Shown: piece after piece, positions 16,589-24,677 of the stretch | How positions within the stretch are numbered: the stretch's first letter is position 1 | How the letters are laid out: each line of letters begins with the position of its first letter | Assembly: GCA_028224375.1 (NCBI GenBank) | Contig: JAOIVW010000013.1 | Span: 1-64,000, forward strand | Source: Hellea sp. | GTDB taxonomy: Bacteria; Pseudomonadota; Alphaproteobacteria; Caulobacterales; Maricaulaceae | Length of the DNA stretch: 64,000 nucleotides | Direction of reading: 5' to 3' | Made by a program: the position numbers and the translations under genes | The notes under the pieces: generated by a model | What the model saw: the letters and a program-made list of their open reading frames with translations, nothing else | What the model was told of the DNA's origin: nothing | Database searches by the model: none

Positions 16589-16943
16589 TCACAATCTCTC
16601 CGTTGTTTTCAAAATCATTTTGCTCATGCGTAAGACCGCTGAGTTTAACCATTTGCCCATAAAAATTTTCGGCCAAACCAAATCCACCTTTTTCGGCAAT
16701 TTGGTCGGCGAAACTCTCAATATAAAAGCTTGTGAAAGCCGCCACTTCTTCGCCGCCCCCTGCCATCAGCGCTTTATCTAATCCACTAAACGTAAGCATC
16801 TGTGCAATATAGGCCGCTTCAAAATTCTGTGCCGACTTACGCAGCTCAGCCTCAATGACCTTTTGATCTGCCTCGCCTGCAACATCGGTCGCATCCGGTA
16901 AATCGGAGTAAGGCAGTTGTAGCGGGTTAATTTGCGAAAACAT
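16566..16943 (-). CDS. flgJ: Stand-alone rod-binding protein (FlgJ N-terminal type)
   Basis: This 125-residue protein is only the rod-binding domain of FlgJ, with no muramidase domain, as is normal for alphaproteobacteria. The diagnostic part is AQNFEAAYIAQMLTFSGLDKALMAGGGEEVAAFTSFYIESFADQIAEKGGFGLAENFYGQMVKL. It acts in the periplasm as a rod-assembly scaffold. The gene is divergent from fliK and its 3' end overlaps the flgN-like gene. The lytic enzyme for peptidoglycan penetration must be encoded elsewhere. Confidence 0.9.
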   Translation of the reverse strand: MFSQINPLQLPYSDLPDATDVAGEADQKVIEAELRKSAQNFEAAYIAQMLTFSGLDKALMAGGGEEVAAFTSFYIESFADQIAEKGGFGLAENFYGQMVKLSGLTHEQNDFENNGEIVNVDFGKL

Positions 16944-16960
16944 GTAAATCCCAAGTTTTT

Positions 16961-16977
16961 TTAAGTATATTTTTTAA
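16961..16977. promoter_or_regulatory. TTAA-N9-TTAAC motif in flgJ/fliK intergenic region
   Basis: TTAA-GTATATTTT-TTAAC lies in the 78-base gap between flgJ and fliK. The same spacing (TTAA-N9-TTAAC) occurs before flgE at 26701. The spacing differs from the N7 CtrA consensus, so it may be another regulator's site or two half-sites. Confidence 0.3.
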
Positions 16978-17021
16978 CACGTAAAGGATTAGTAAATACT
17001 TTTTACTTATTTTAAATTGTA

Positions 17022-18215
17022 ATGAACATTTCACCTAAACTTCCTGATACACTAAGCCAAAAGCCTGCTAATTACCCGGCAAAGGCCGATCAAGATGATG
17101 CTAAGGGTTTTCAGCTCGGAGCTGATAAGGCGGTCATACCAGAGCCATCTGAAACGGCCGGTCTCGAACATGCCTCAACCCAACATGAAAAGGCTGATCA
17201 AGATTTTCTTGATGCCTTCTCTACTCTTCCAACGGAAACTCACTTACCCTCTGAAATCAAAAATGACTCCACTCTTTTCTTTTCGGCTTCAACAGCCCAA
17301 CCTACTGACTTAGATATCAGGATTGACGACGTTACGGATGGCTCTATCAAAGACGCGCACCTATTGGTTAAAGCTCCAGACGATGGCAAATCTCTTGACC
17401 CTATCGCTGACTTGTCAAAAGACAAAGTCCGCTATGATCTGAATGCAAGCACTAAAAGTGAAATAACTGCACTCGCTGTGAAAAATCTTGCCCAGCCAAC
17501 TCAGGATTCACCTCATACAATAACACAGACATTATTAACAGAGGCGTCCAAAACTCCCCAACTCCCACCTGAACCCATAGTTCAAGAAACGCCACCACCG
17601 GAAGGCGCCGTCATGAAAGATAGGCCTGCCTTGCCACCCCTCTCAAAAATAACTGACATCGCACCTAACGTGATGGGTGAGGCCCCCAAATTAACAGCTG
17701 ATGGAACTACCGCCTTAACATCGATAGCCAATCCCGCGTCTGAAAGCACGGCAAAACTTACGCAAGCTGTAACTCTGACCGCGCCCATATCAACCTCACA
17801 TCCGGCGCTCCAAACGGTTGCGCAAACCTTGGTCAAAGCCCAGGAAACGCAATCTGGTATTTCCGTAAGATTAGATCCGCCTGAAATGGGGCGTGTCTTC
17901 ATCGACTTTAAATTCGAAGCTGACCGCAGTGTTACAGCTATTATACGCTCCGAAGTGGCTGAGACGGCCATACTTTTAAAAGACAAAGCAGAGTTCTTTC
18001 AGCAAACGCTCAAGGATAGCGGTTTTGACTCGATTAATTTAAGCTTCCAACAGAATGACCCCTCAAAGCAAAATGACTTTGGTCATGACCATACAGAAAA
18101 ACCGCTAACGTTCTTTCATATAGAACATAGCGGTGAAGATAACCTACAAAGCGGAACACCCCAATCCCGTGGGTATAAATTATCAACCAACACAGCCATC
18201 GATATTAAACTTTAG
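17022..18215 (+). CDS. fliK: Flagellar hook-length control protein FliK
   Basis: FliK is the secreted molecular ruler that sets hook length and triggers the FlhB switch. The 397-residue protein has a long, low-complexity Pro/Thr/Lys-rich N-terminal ruler. Its C-terminal Flg_hook domain (about 270-350) contains ISVRLDPPEMGRVFIDFKFEADRSVTAIIRSEVAETAILLKDKAEFFQQTLKDSGFDSINLSF, where LxPxxLGxV and the later L-L-x-L-x-x-x-G-x-x pattern are the family hallmarks. It has no signal peptide, as expected. flgD follows 9 bases downstream, so the two hook-assembly genes form an operon. Confidence 0.9.
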   Translation: MNISPKLPDTLSQKPANYPAKADQDDAKGFQLGADKAVIPEPSETAGLEHASTQHEKADQDFLDAFSTLPTETHLPSEIKNDSTLFFSASTAQPTDLDIRIDDVTDGSIKDAHLLVKAPDDGKSLDPIADLSKDKVRYDLNASTKSEITALAVKNLAQPTQDSPHTITQTLLTEASKTPQLPPEPIVQETPPPEGAVMKDRPALPPLSKITDIAPNVMGEAPKLTADGTTALTSIANPASESTAKLTQAVTLTAPISTSHPALQTVAQTLVKAQETQSGISVRLDPPEMGRVFIDFKFEADRSVTAIIRSEVAETAILLKDKAEFFQQTLKDSGFDSINLSFQQNDPSKQNDFGHDHTEKPLTFFHIEHSGEDNLQSGTPQSRGYKLSTNTAIDIKL

Positions 18216-18224
18216 GAGCCTATC

Positions 18225-18578
18225 ATGAATATTCAAAGTCTCGTTGCCCTGACAAAGGGTCAACAACAGCCTCAGCTCTCTATATCTGAAGATGAACCAA
18301 CGATACCGGTTAATATCGAAACGGAAAACACGGTTCAAACATCAGCGACAGAAACCCAAACTGGAGAAGAGTTTTCAACATTCCTCACATTACTAACAGC
18401 TCAAATTCGCAATCAAGATCCCCTCGCCCCGCTGGACTCCACGCAATTCGTAGAACAGTTAGCCACGTTCTCAAACCTTGAGTTACAAGCCAAGGGCAAT
18501 GAGGTTTTAGAGGATATTGCGCTCATGTTAGCGCAGTCATTATATGCAACCACACCGCAAGCTGATACACAGACCTAA
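18225..18578 (+). CDS. flgD: Hook-cap scaffold FlgD, minimal form
   Basis: FlgD caps the growing hook. The 117-residue protein has the conserved N-terminal FlgD domain (FSTFLTLLTAQIRNQDPLAPLDSTQFVEQLATFSNLELQAKGNEVL) after a good AGGAG ribosome site. It lacks the usual C-terminal FLG_Ig and Tudor-like domains that bring typical FlgD to more than 200 residues, so it is a minimal form. The stop is clean and convergent with fliL, and no frameshifted remainder is seen before 18598. Either the cap here is built from the short form or the remaining domains are elsewhere. Confidence 0.9.
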   Translation: MNIQSLVALTKGQQQPQLSISEDEPTIPVNIETENTVQTSATETQTGEEFSTFLTLLTAQIRNQDPLAPLDSTQFVEQLATFSNLELQAKGNEVLEDIALMLAQSLYATTPQADTQT

Positions 18579-18597
18579 CGCGTTTTAAGGCCTCGAC

Positions 18598-19185
18598 TTA
18601 TTGGTCCTGACGGGCAATATCAAGAATGAGAATATTTTGGATTCCGTCAGGCAGGATGGCTTTAGTAGCCGAGAGTAATGTGCTTCGCACATCTTCATAG
18701 CTTTCCGTACTTGTTAGATTTGCGCCAAAGACGCCTTCATTGGATAAAGCTAGTAATTCACGGGTAATCGCGTCACGGAATTTTGGTTCAAGACTGTAAG
18801 CATTACCCGGCGCGTCTGAGTTCATTTCCAAACTCAAATTCATAATAACTAAAGCGTCTATTTTCCCGTGTGTCATGACCGGAACAACAAATTGACGTTT
18901 AAATTTCAGATAAGAAACATCAGAAGAGCTGCCTGAATCCTTACCGTGCCCGCCCTTATCCTTGCCATGTCCTTTACTTTTCTTCTTGTCTTTACTCTTT
19001 TTATCTTTGGTCTTCTTGTCCTTGCCGTGACCATCCTCTTTCTTAGCTTTCTTTGCCACTTTTTTCTTTGGCGCATGTGTCTCTTCTGCGGCGGTCGCGT
19101 CGCCTGAGGTTTTCAGAAAGTCAGCGCCAACAGCACCTCCAATCACAAATAAGATCATCAAAGCTGGAAAGAGAATTTTTTTCAT
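18598..19185 (-). CDS. fliL: FliL-like stator-associated protein with Lys/Asp-rich linker
   Basis: FliL is a single-pass membrane protein that surrounds stators. This 195-residue copy has an N-terminal hydrophobic segment (ILFPALMILFVIGGAVGADFL), then an extreme 45-residue Lys/Asp/Gly/His-rich linker (KKKVAKKAKKEDGHGKDKK ... GHGKDKGGHGKDSG), then a stomatin-like periplasmic domain (FKRQFVVPVMTHGKIDALVIMNLSLEMN ... FRDAITRELLALSNEGVF). It is downstream of flgH on the same strand. A second FliL-type gene lies at 36290. The charged linker is unusual and may contact peptidoglycan or phosphates. Family call is good; subfunction unknown. Confidence 0.8.
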   Translation of the reverse strand: MKKILFPALMILFVIGGAVGADFLKTSGDATAAEETHAPKKKVAKKAKKEDGHGKDKKTKDKKSKDKKKSKGHGKDKGGHGKDSGSSSDVSYLKFKRQFVVPVMTHGKIDALVIMNLSLEMNSDAPGNAYSLEPKFRDAITRELLALSNEGVFGANLTSTESYEDVRSTLLSATKAILPDGIQNILILDIARQDQ

Positions 19186-19203
19186 GAAGGTCTATATCCG
19201 GCT

Positions 19204-19962
19204 TTAGAATGGAAGTATTTTAGAGAGAATTTTGTTACCCTTACGCGGGCGTACACTATCTGTGATCTGTCCTTGGCCGCCATAATACACACGAGCTTCC
19301 GCAATTTTATCATAGGTAATCGTGTTTAGCCGGGAGATGTCCTGCGTACGTATAAGCCCCGTCACTTGTAAGTAACGGGCCTCATTATTGACCATTATTT
19401 CTTGGCGACCCACAAGACTGAGATAACCATTAGGCAGCACATCAACAACACGCGCTGCCAGCCGTAATGTCATTGTTTCTTGGCGTTTGATATTACCATT
19501 ACCGTTCACGTTACTGCCACGGGCAATATCGACCGCTGGCGTAAAACCCGCGCCATCCGGTAATTTTGGTGTGAGGAATTCCGGCAATCCAAACAGGGCC
19601 CCTATTAAAAAGTCCTGATCAGTCTGTCGGCTTTGCGTAACAGAATTTTGAATTTCAGCCTCATCATCAATCTCGATAACAACCGTCAACAGATCGCCAT
19701 TCTTGCTAGCACGGCGGTCCCCGAAAAGAGATTTAGGACTACTGCTCCAAAGGGATGTAACATTTGCATTGCTAGATTTTAAAACAGGCAACTCACCGCG
19801 TAAGACCGGCGGTGCATCTATATAGTTTCCTCTAGGCGCGTTCCAATTATCTGGGAAAGATTTTGGCGTCTCCAAGTTATTCGTGGAGGCACAGGCCGAG
19901 AGCGCCAAAATGCAAAAAGCCGCCATAGGTTTTACCAGAGGCTTGAGCGTAAAATGTGTCAT
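19204..19962 (-). CDS. flgH: L-ring lipoprotein FlgH
   Basis: FlgH forms the outer-membrane L ring. The 252-residue protein has a lipoprotein signal (MAAFCILALSACAS, lipid-bearing Cys in LSAC) and the conserved domain: SLFGDRRASKNGDLLTVVIEIDDEAEIQNSVTQSR, MTLRLAARVVDVLPNGYLSLVGRQEIMVNNEARYLQVTGLIRTQDI and the end ARVYYGGQGQI. It overlaps flgA by 4 bases and belongs to the flgF-flgG-flgA-flgH-fliL operon. Length is normal. Confidence 0.96.
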   Translation of the reverse strand: MTHFTLKPLVKPMAAFCILALSACASTNNLETPKSFPDNWNAPRGNYIDAPPVLRGELPVLKSSNANVTSLWSSSPKSLFGDRRASKNGDLLTVVIEIDDEAEIQNSVTQSRQTDQDFLIGALFGLPEFLTPKLPDGAGFTPAVDIARGSNVNGNGNIKRQETMTLRLAARVVDVLPNGYLSLVGRQEIMVNNEARYLQVTGLIRTQDISRLNTITYDKIAEARVYYGGQGQITDSVRPRKGNKILSKILPF

Positions 19963-20381
19963 GTGTGAACCTCAATAATACCTGATGGAAGAATAGTCCC
20001 TTGAATGCGCTTACGCGATTCCAGATTCATAATGCTGATAACATCGCCCTCTCCGCCCTCATCCAAAGCCCGCCCCCAAGCATTGATTTCAAGACGCCCA
20101 AAGCGGTAAATCATATTCACCCGGCTATTGCGCTTTACTAAAATAGGATTGCCTACAAAGGCTGGATTTAATTTATAGCCCGCATAAACCGTACGCTTTA
20201 ATTGTTTTCCCAGATAAGCCCCAAGAATATCCTCCTGGTTCTCATTTGCCGACGCTTTGATCGTCAGATCTTCGGCTTGAATAATATCACCGCGCTGCAG
20301 AGTTTCATTAGCTATAACAGTGGCGGCAGAGGCAGGAGCCGCGAGCAAAACGAAACCTAAAGTTAAATAGACATACTTCAT
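19959..20381 (-). CDS. flgA: P-ring assembly chaperone FlgA
   Basis: FlgA is the periplasmic chaperone of FlgI P-ring assembly. The 140-residue protein has a signal peptide (MKYVYLTLGFVLLAAPASAA) and the SAF-type domain (NETLQRGDIIQAEDLTIKA ... GKQLKRTVYAGYKLNPAFVGNPILVKRNSRVNMIYRFG), ending LESRKRIQGTILPSGIIEVHT. It starts immediately after the flgG stop and overlaps flgH. The client flgI is at 30551 in another operon. It is shorter than enterobacterial FlgA, as is common in alphaproteobacteria. Confidence 0.93.
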   Translation of the reverse strand: MKYVYLTLGFVLLAAPASAATVIANETLQRGDIIQAEDLTIKASANENQEDILGAYLGKQLKRTVYAGYKLNPAFVGNPILVKRNSRVNMIYRFGRLEINAWGRALDEGGEGDVISIMNLESRKRIQGTILPSGIIEVHT

Positions 20382-21167
20382 TTATCTAATCCGTGTTGTT
20401 GCGGCGTACATCTCATCGGCCGCAGTGATAACTTTGGAATTCAGTTCATAACCACGTTGGGCTTCGATAAGTTCAGAAATTTCCTCAACGACATCGACCC
20501 CGGAGTCTTCCAGATACCCTTGGCGCATTGTGCCAATGCCGTCTGTTCCAGGTTCGCCAACAATCGGCGAGCCAGACCCGGCTGTTTCGCGAAATAAGTT
20601 ACCGCCGATTGCTTCCAACCCTTTAGGGTTTGCAAATACGGTCATTGTGATTGTTCCAATTTGTTGACCCTCAGGCACATTGTCAAAATAAGAGGTGACG
20701 GTCCCGTCCTGACTGATTGTCAATCGGCGCGTATCATTTGGAATCGTGATGTTGTCAGCCAGCGCGTAGCCATCCGTATTGACCATAAGACCTTCGGAAT
20801 CCCGGAAGAACTTTCCATCCCGCGTGTAAGCTGCGTCGCCGCTCGGGAGGGTAATTTCAAAATATCCGCGCCCTTCAAGGGCAAGGTCCAGATCACCGCC
20901 AGTTGGACTAAGCCCGCCTTGAACGATCTCCATAGACACCGTTGACGGACGCACCCCCATACCCATCTGAATCCCGGCAGGCACAATATTTCCTGTCTGC
21001 GAAGATACAGCTCCGGGCGGAAGATGTTGTTGATAGAGCAAATCGGCAAATTCAGCGACACGCGGTTGATAAGCCGTCGTACTCATATTGGCGATATTAT
21101 TAGAAATCACGTCAACGCGTGTTTGCTGGGCAGCCATGCCTGTGGCTGCAATTTTTAGAGCATTCAT
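20382..21167 (-). CDS. flgG: Distal rod protein FlgG
   Basis: FlgG builds the distal rod. The 261-residue protein starts after a strong GGGAGG site and has the rod signature MNALKIAATGMAAQQTRVDVISNNIANMSTTAYQPRVAEF. Its core LDLALEGRGYFEITLPSGDAAYTRDGKFFRDSEGLMVNTDGYALAD is followed by the C-terminal GYLEDSGVDVVEEISELIEAQRGYELNSKVITAADEMYAATTRIR. It is separated from flgF by 45 bases and abuts flgA. All family hallmarks are present. Confidence 0.97.
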   Translation of the reverse strand: MNALKIAATGMAAQQTRVDVISNNIANMSTTAYQPRVAEFADLLYQQHLPPGAVSSQTGNIVPAGIQMGMGVRPSTVSMEIVQGGLSPTGGDLDLALEGRGYFEITLPSGDAAYTRDGKFFRDSEGLMVNTDGYALADNITIPNDTRRLTISQDGTVTSYFDNVPEGQQIGTITMTVFANPKGLEAIGGNLFRETAGSGSPIVGEPGTDGIGTMRQGYLEDSGVDVVEEISELIEAQRGYELNSKVITAADEMYAATTRIR

Positions 21168-21212
21168 CCTGAACCTCCCTTTCTATAGCGGACATCCTGT
21201 CCGAGCGGTCGG

Positions 21213-21950
21213 CTAAGTTAATTGCCGAACCGTTGTGATGACCGATTTGATACGGTCGTTTTCAATTTCCAATAGTTTTTGCCCAGCATCATAAGCGCGC
21301 TGCACTTCAATCATGCGAGCAATTTCTGCAACGGGCTGAACATTAGAGTCTTCCAAGAAACCTTGAATAACCTGCGGTTCTTCGACGGGCACATAGCCAT
21401 TTGCAGCAGACCAAAGGTTATCGCCCTCTCGCGATAAATCCTGAGGAATAGCCGTGACAATTCCCAACCTGCCCAGTTCAACACCATCTGCGCTCAAAGT
21501 CCCGTCTCCGCCAATCGCTAAAAGGTTGACCTCTTGAGGTATCTGAATGCGTCCGCCGGCATCGTCCAAAATCGCAAAGCCGGTCGCATTTATCAGCGTA
21601 CCTTCACTATCGGTCATAAAATGCCCCGCGCGAGATAGACGCTCACCTTGTGGCGTCTCAACAAGAAAGAAGCCTTCTCCGTCAATCGCCACATCCAAAG
21701 AGCCGCCAGTTCGGCGCAATTCACCGCTTTCAAAATGGCTGACATGGGCCCCAAGACGACCCATAGACATTGACTCGCGCAGACTACCGGACGGTTGGGA
21801 CGCACCGGCCGCTTTTACAAATTCCGTAAAGATAGCCCCTTCACGCTTATAGCCTGTTGTATCGGCATTGGCCATATTATTGGCAATGACGCTCAGTTCT
21901 TTTAGTAATCCCGATTGGCGCGAGAGGCCGATGTAACTTGGGTTATCCAT
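21213..21950 (-). CDS. flgF: Proximal rod protein FlgF
   Basis: FlgF is a rod subunit. The 245-residue protein has ELSVIANNMANADTTGYKREGAIFTEFVKAAG near the N-terminus, the core GGSLDVAIDGEGFFLVETPQGERLSRAGHFMTDSEGTLINATGFAILDDAG and the C-terminal LEDSNVQPVAEIARMIEVQRAYDAGQKLLEIENDRIKSVITTVRQLT. Its ATG overlaps the stop of the 598-residue periplasmic protein gene by 8 bases, tying the rod operon to motA. Length fits the family. Confidence 0.95.
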   Translation of the reverse strand: MDNPSYIGLSRQSGLLKELSVIANNMANADTTGYKREGAIFTEFVKAAGASQPSGSLRESMSMGRLGAHVSHFESGELRRTGGSLDVAIDGEGFFLVETPQGERLSRAGHFMTDSEGTLINATGFAILDDAGGRIQIPQEVNLLAIGGDGTLSADGVELGRLGIVTAIPQDLSREGDNLWSAANGYVPVEEPQVIQGFLEDSNVQPVAEIARMIEVQRAYDAGQKLLEIENDRIKSVITTVRQLT

Positions 21951-23739
21951 TGTTGAGATATCCTTTCACAAGCGCGATATCATTATCCAATTGCGCTTTT
22001 AAAAGATTGAGATCTGCCGCTGTTTTGGGGGCGGCGCGGTTTACATAAGCCAGGCTTTCACCACCAACATAATTTGTAATCGCGATCTTATTTGCAACGT
22101 TACTGTCAGGGGCTTTATGTGCCAAAGCCTCAAGGGAGATTTTAGCCTCGCCCCAATGCCCTTTTTGCCAAGCAATATCGGCCTGCAGGGCAAAGCGTTC
22201 TGCATCCGGGGCTTTATGACTTAGGGAGTCAATTGTTTGCTTATAGTTACCGGATTTAAGGGCCGCCTCGAGAATTAGGGCCTGAAATTTAGGGTCAGCC
22301 TTATAGGGCTTTGATACAACGAATACACGGTCATAATCCCCCTGCTTTTGCGCAATAAGAGCATTGGTATAGGCCAGAGATGCTTTTTCATCCTTCGATA
22401 ATTTTTTATCAACAGGCGTAATAATGGAGACAAGTTCCGGCAAATTTAGGTCAATGGCCGTATCTTTCGCTCGGGTTTTCAATTCCCCAAGATGATCATA
22501 GTTTGAAAAAAATGAAGGATCGAAAAGATAAGAATTGAGTGCATGAATCTGTTTGCTCTTTTCGGCATCTTGTAACCGAAGCGTTAGACGCTCCGCAGCA
22601 TAATTTACGGCTTCAATACGCTCCGCATCATTAAGCGCAAATTCACGTTTTGACTGCTTAATTGCATCAATAAATTGATCGGTTTTTAAACGATGTTTAA
22701 TGACCTGTAGCGTTGCCTGACGACTCTCCCTTTGTCCGTTATATTGCTGGCTTACGGCGGCAAGGTCTTCCGAAAAATTGTCGTATAATTCGGTCCCGTG
22801 ATTAATATTGTCTTCGGCTAATTTTTGTAAGGACCGTGTTCTGTAAAGTCCGTCATTTTGCGCAAGATGTTTAAAAATTTGAGACGCGGCGGGGTCGCCT
22901 TTCAATTGGCTTACGAGGCCATAAAAGTATAATATTGCATCATCTTTGACAGCAGGTACTTTTCCGTATTCTGTCTCGGGCGCGAGGGAGGTCAACATTC
23001 GCACAGCCATTGTTTCTGACTTCTCTTCAGCGGCATAGATCCCGAGCCTTAAAGTTACCAGTTTTTGCAGATAGGCGGGAAGCTCTTCCAAAAAAATTTT
23101 TTCGTTACGGCTTAACGTAAAGGGCTCATTTGTTGTATCGAGAGTATCTTGCGAAGCTTTCGCGAACATAGACCAAAGTTTCATAGCCGCATTGCAATCA
23201 CTATATTGCACAACTCTTTTTATATCATTTTCCGTAGGATTACCTGCAATGACGCGGCCCATAGATTCGATAAGCCGGGCTTTGTGACCTTTGAACTTCT
23301 GGACCGAACTTGACATCTCAGTTCCCAAGCCCAGTGCCATATAGGTTTTAACCAGAGGTAAGGTGTGTTCCAGTGTGCTAGCCTCGGCAATATTTGATTT
23401 TAAGAGCGAAATATCCTCATAAGAGCTAACAGATTTATAAATTGAGAGATCTAACACAGATGTGACGCTGCAATTCATCGTGCCGAAATCTTCGTCCTCA
23501 ACCGCGACTTTGTTTTCATTAGGTGAGACTGGGTTACGCCTCTTAGAAGCTTTGACTTGACCTTTGATGTCTACAAAGCCCTGCTCACTCGCTTTTTGCA
23601 AAACATTTTCAAGCGACGTCACAGCATCATTTTTAGGCGGCGCAGGATCAGATTCATCTGCCGCGACAGCAACGCCGCCCCATAGAGCGGAAGCAGTTAT
23701 AATCCCTGCAGCGGTTTTACGGATAGTCTTAAGCGCCAT
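21943..23739 (-). CDS. Large periplasmic repeat protein between motA and flgF
   Basis: I do not recognise a named family with certainty. The 598-residue product has an N-terminal signal peptide (TIRKTAAGIITASALWGGVAVAADES) and then a long, mostly helical protein with TPR-like character, such as SLAYTNALIAQKQGDYDRVFVVSKPYKADPKFQALILEAALKSGNYKQ and ALQADIAWQKGHWGEAKISLEALAHKAPD. It sits 5 bases after motA and overlaps flgF. A periplasmic motility protein encoded beside the stator recalls MotC of rhizobia in position and export, but I see no clear sequence proof. A stator- or P-ring-associated scaffold is the best inference. Confidence 0.55.
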   Translation of the reverse strand: MALKTIRKTAAGIITASALWGGVAVAADESDPAPPKNDAVTSLENVLQKASEQGFVDIKGQVKASKRRNPVSPNENKVAVEDEDFGTMNCSVTSVLDLSIYKSVSSYEDISLLKSNIAEASTLEHTLPLVKTYMALGLGTEMSSSVQKFKGHKARLIESMGRVIAGNPTENDIKRVVQYSDCNAAMKLWSMFAKASQDTLDTTNEPFTLSRNEKIFLEELPAYLQKLVTLRLGIYAAEEKSETMAVRMLTSLAPETEYGKVPAVKDDAILYFYGLVSQLKGDPAASQIFKHLAQNDGLYRTRSLQKLAEDNINHGTELYDNFSEDLAAVSQQYNGQRESRQATLQVIKHRLKTDQFIDAIKQSKREFALNDAERIEAVNYAAERLTLRLQDAEKSKQIHALNSYLFDPSFFSNYDHLGELKTRAKDTAIDLNLPELVSIITPVDKKLSKDEKASLAYTNALIAQKQGDYDRVFVVSKPYKADPKFQALILEAALKSGNYKQTIDSLSHKAPDAERFALQADIAWQKGHWGEAKISLEALAHKAPDSNVANKIAITNYVGGESLAYVNRAAPKTAADLNLLKAQLDNDIALVKGYLNNG

Positions 23740-23744
23740 TTCGA

Positions 23745-24611
23745 TTAAGCCGCCTGTTTTAAGGCTTTGAGAGATTCTTCAATATCAGTGAAACTCGGAC
23801 GATTATGTTTCGGGGCACTCCGGCGAGCCACCTCAACACAAAGATTGGTTGGATTATTATGCAGGCTTGAGACTAAAACACCGCGGATGAGTGAGTAAAA
23901 ATAATGTTCTTCTTCACGAACGGTTTTGACCTTATTAGCAAAAGGTCCGACGAGTGAATAGGCGAGAAAAACGCCGAGGAATGTTCCAACCAAGGCCCCA
24001 CCAATCATACCGCCCAAGACTTCCGGCGGCTTATCAATAGAGGCCATTGTTTTAATCACGCCAAGAACTGCAGCAACAATACCAAGAGCGGGCAAGGCGT
24101 CGGCCATATTTTGCAAAGCATGAGAGCCGTGCAGACTGTTTTCCTTCATAACCTCAAGCTGTTTATCAAGAAGTTCTTCAACCTGATAAACATCATCAAA
24201 ATTCATAATCATTGACCGTATGGTGTCGCAAATTAGCTCAACAAAATATGTTTCTTTCAAAATACGGGGATATTTCTGGAAAAGAGATGACTCTTCAGGA
24301 TTCTCAATATGCGCTTCGATTTCAACGGGACTTTCTTTTGCGATACGTACTAATTCATGCATCAGGCAAAGAAGGTCGTTGTAATCAGACTTTTTCCATT
24401 TCGCGCCCTTAAAAACAGCACCAAAATCTTTTAATGTACCCTTGATGGTATGCATATCATTTCCGCAGGCAAACGCGCCAACAGCGGCGCCTCCGATAAT
24501 CATCATCTCATAGGGAAGCGAATGTAATATAATTCCGAGCTTACCGCCTGCGAGAAGGTACCCGCCGAAAACACAGACCAATGTCAAAATAATACCGAAT
24601 ATAGAACTCAT
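23745..24611 (-). CDS. motA: Flagellar stator protein MotA
   Basis: MotA forms the proton-driven stator with MotB. The track starts at a TTG; ATG 24611 is preferred since MSSIFGIILTLVCVFGGYLLAGG matches normal MotA N-termini and gives 288 residues. Four membrane segments are visible. The third and fourth contain PALGIVAAVLGVIKTMASIDKPPEVLGGMIGGALVGTFLGVFLAYSLVGP with the conserved functional prolines. The cytoplasmic loop carries RIAKESPVEIEAHIENPEESSLFQKYPRI. It is monocistronic with the large periplasmic protein and flgF, while motB is about 1.2 kb away on the opposite strand. Confidence 0.95.
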   Translation of the reverse strand: MSSIFGIILTLVCVFGGYLLAGGKLGIILHSLPYEMMIIGGAAVGAFACGNDMHTIKGTLKDFGAVFKGAKWKKSDYNDLLCLMHELVRIAKESPVEIEAHIENPEESSLFQKYPRILKETYFVELICDTIRSMIMNFDDVYQVEELLDKQLEVMKENSLHGSHALQNMADALPALGIVAAVLGVIKTMASIDKPPEVLGGMIGGALVGTFLGVFLAYSLVGPFANKVKTVREEEHYFYSLIRGVLVSSLHNNPTNLCVEVARRSAPKHNRPSFTDIEESLKALKQAA

Positions 24612-24677
24612 GGAGAAAGTCTTATGTGTCAATGATTACGTATTTATTAAAAATACACTATATCAGTGTGTATAATT

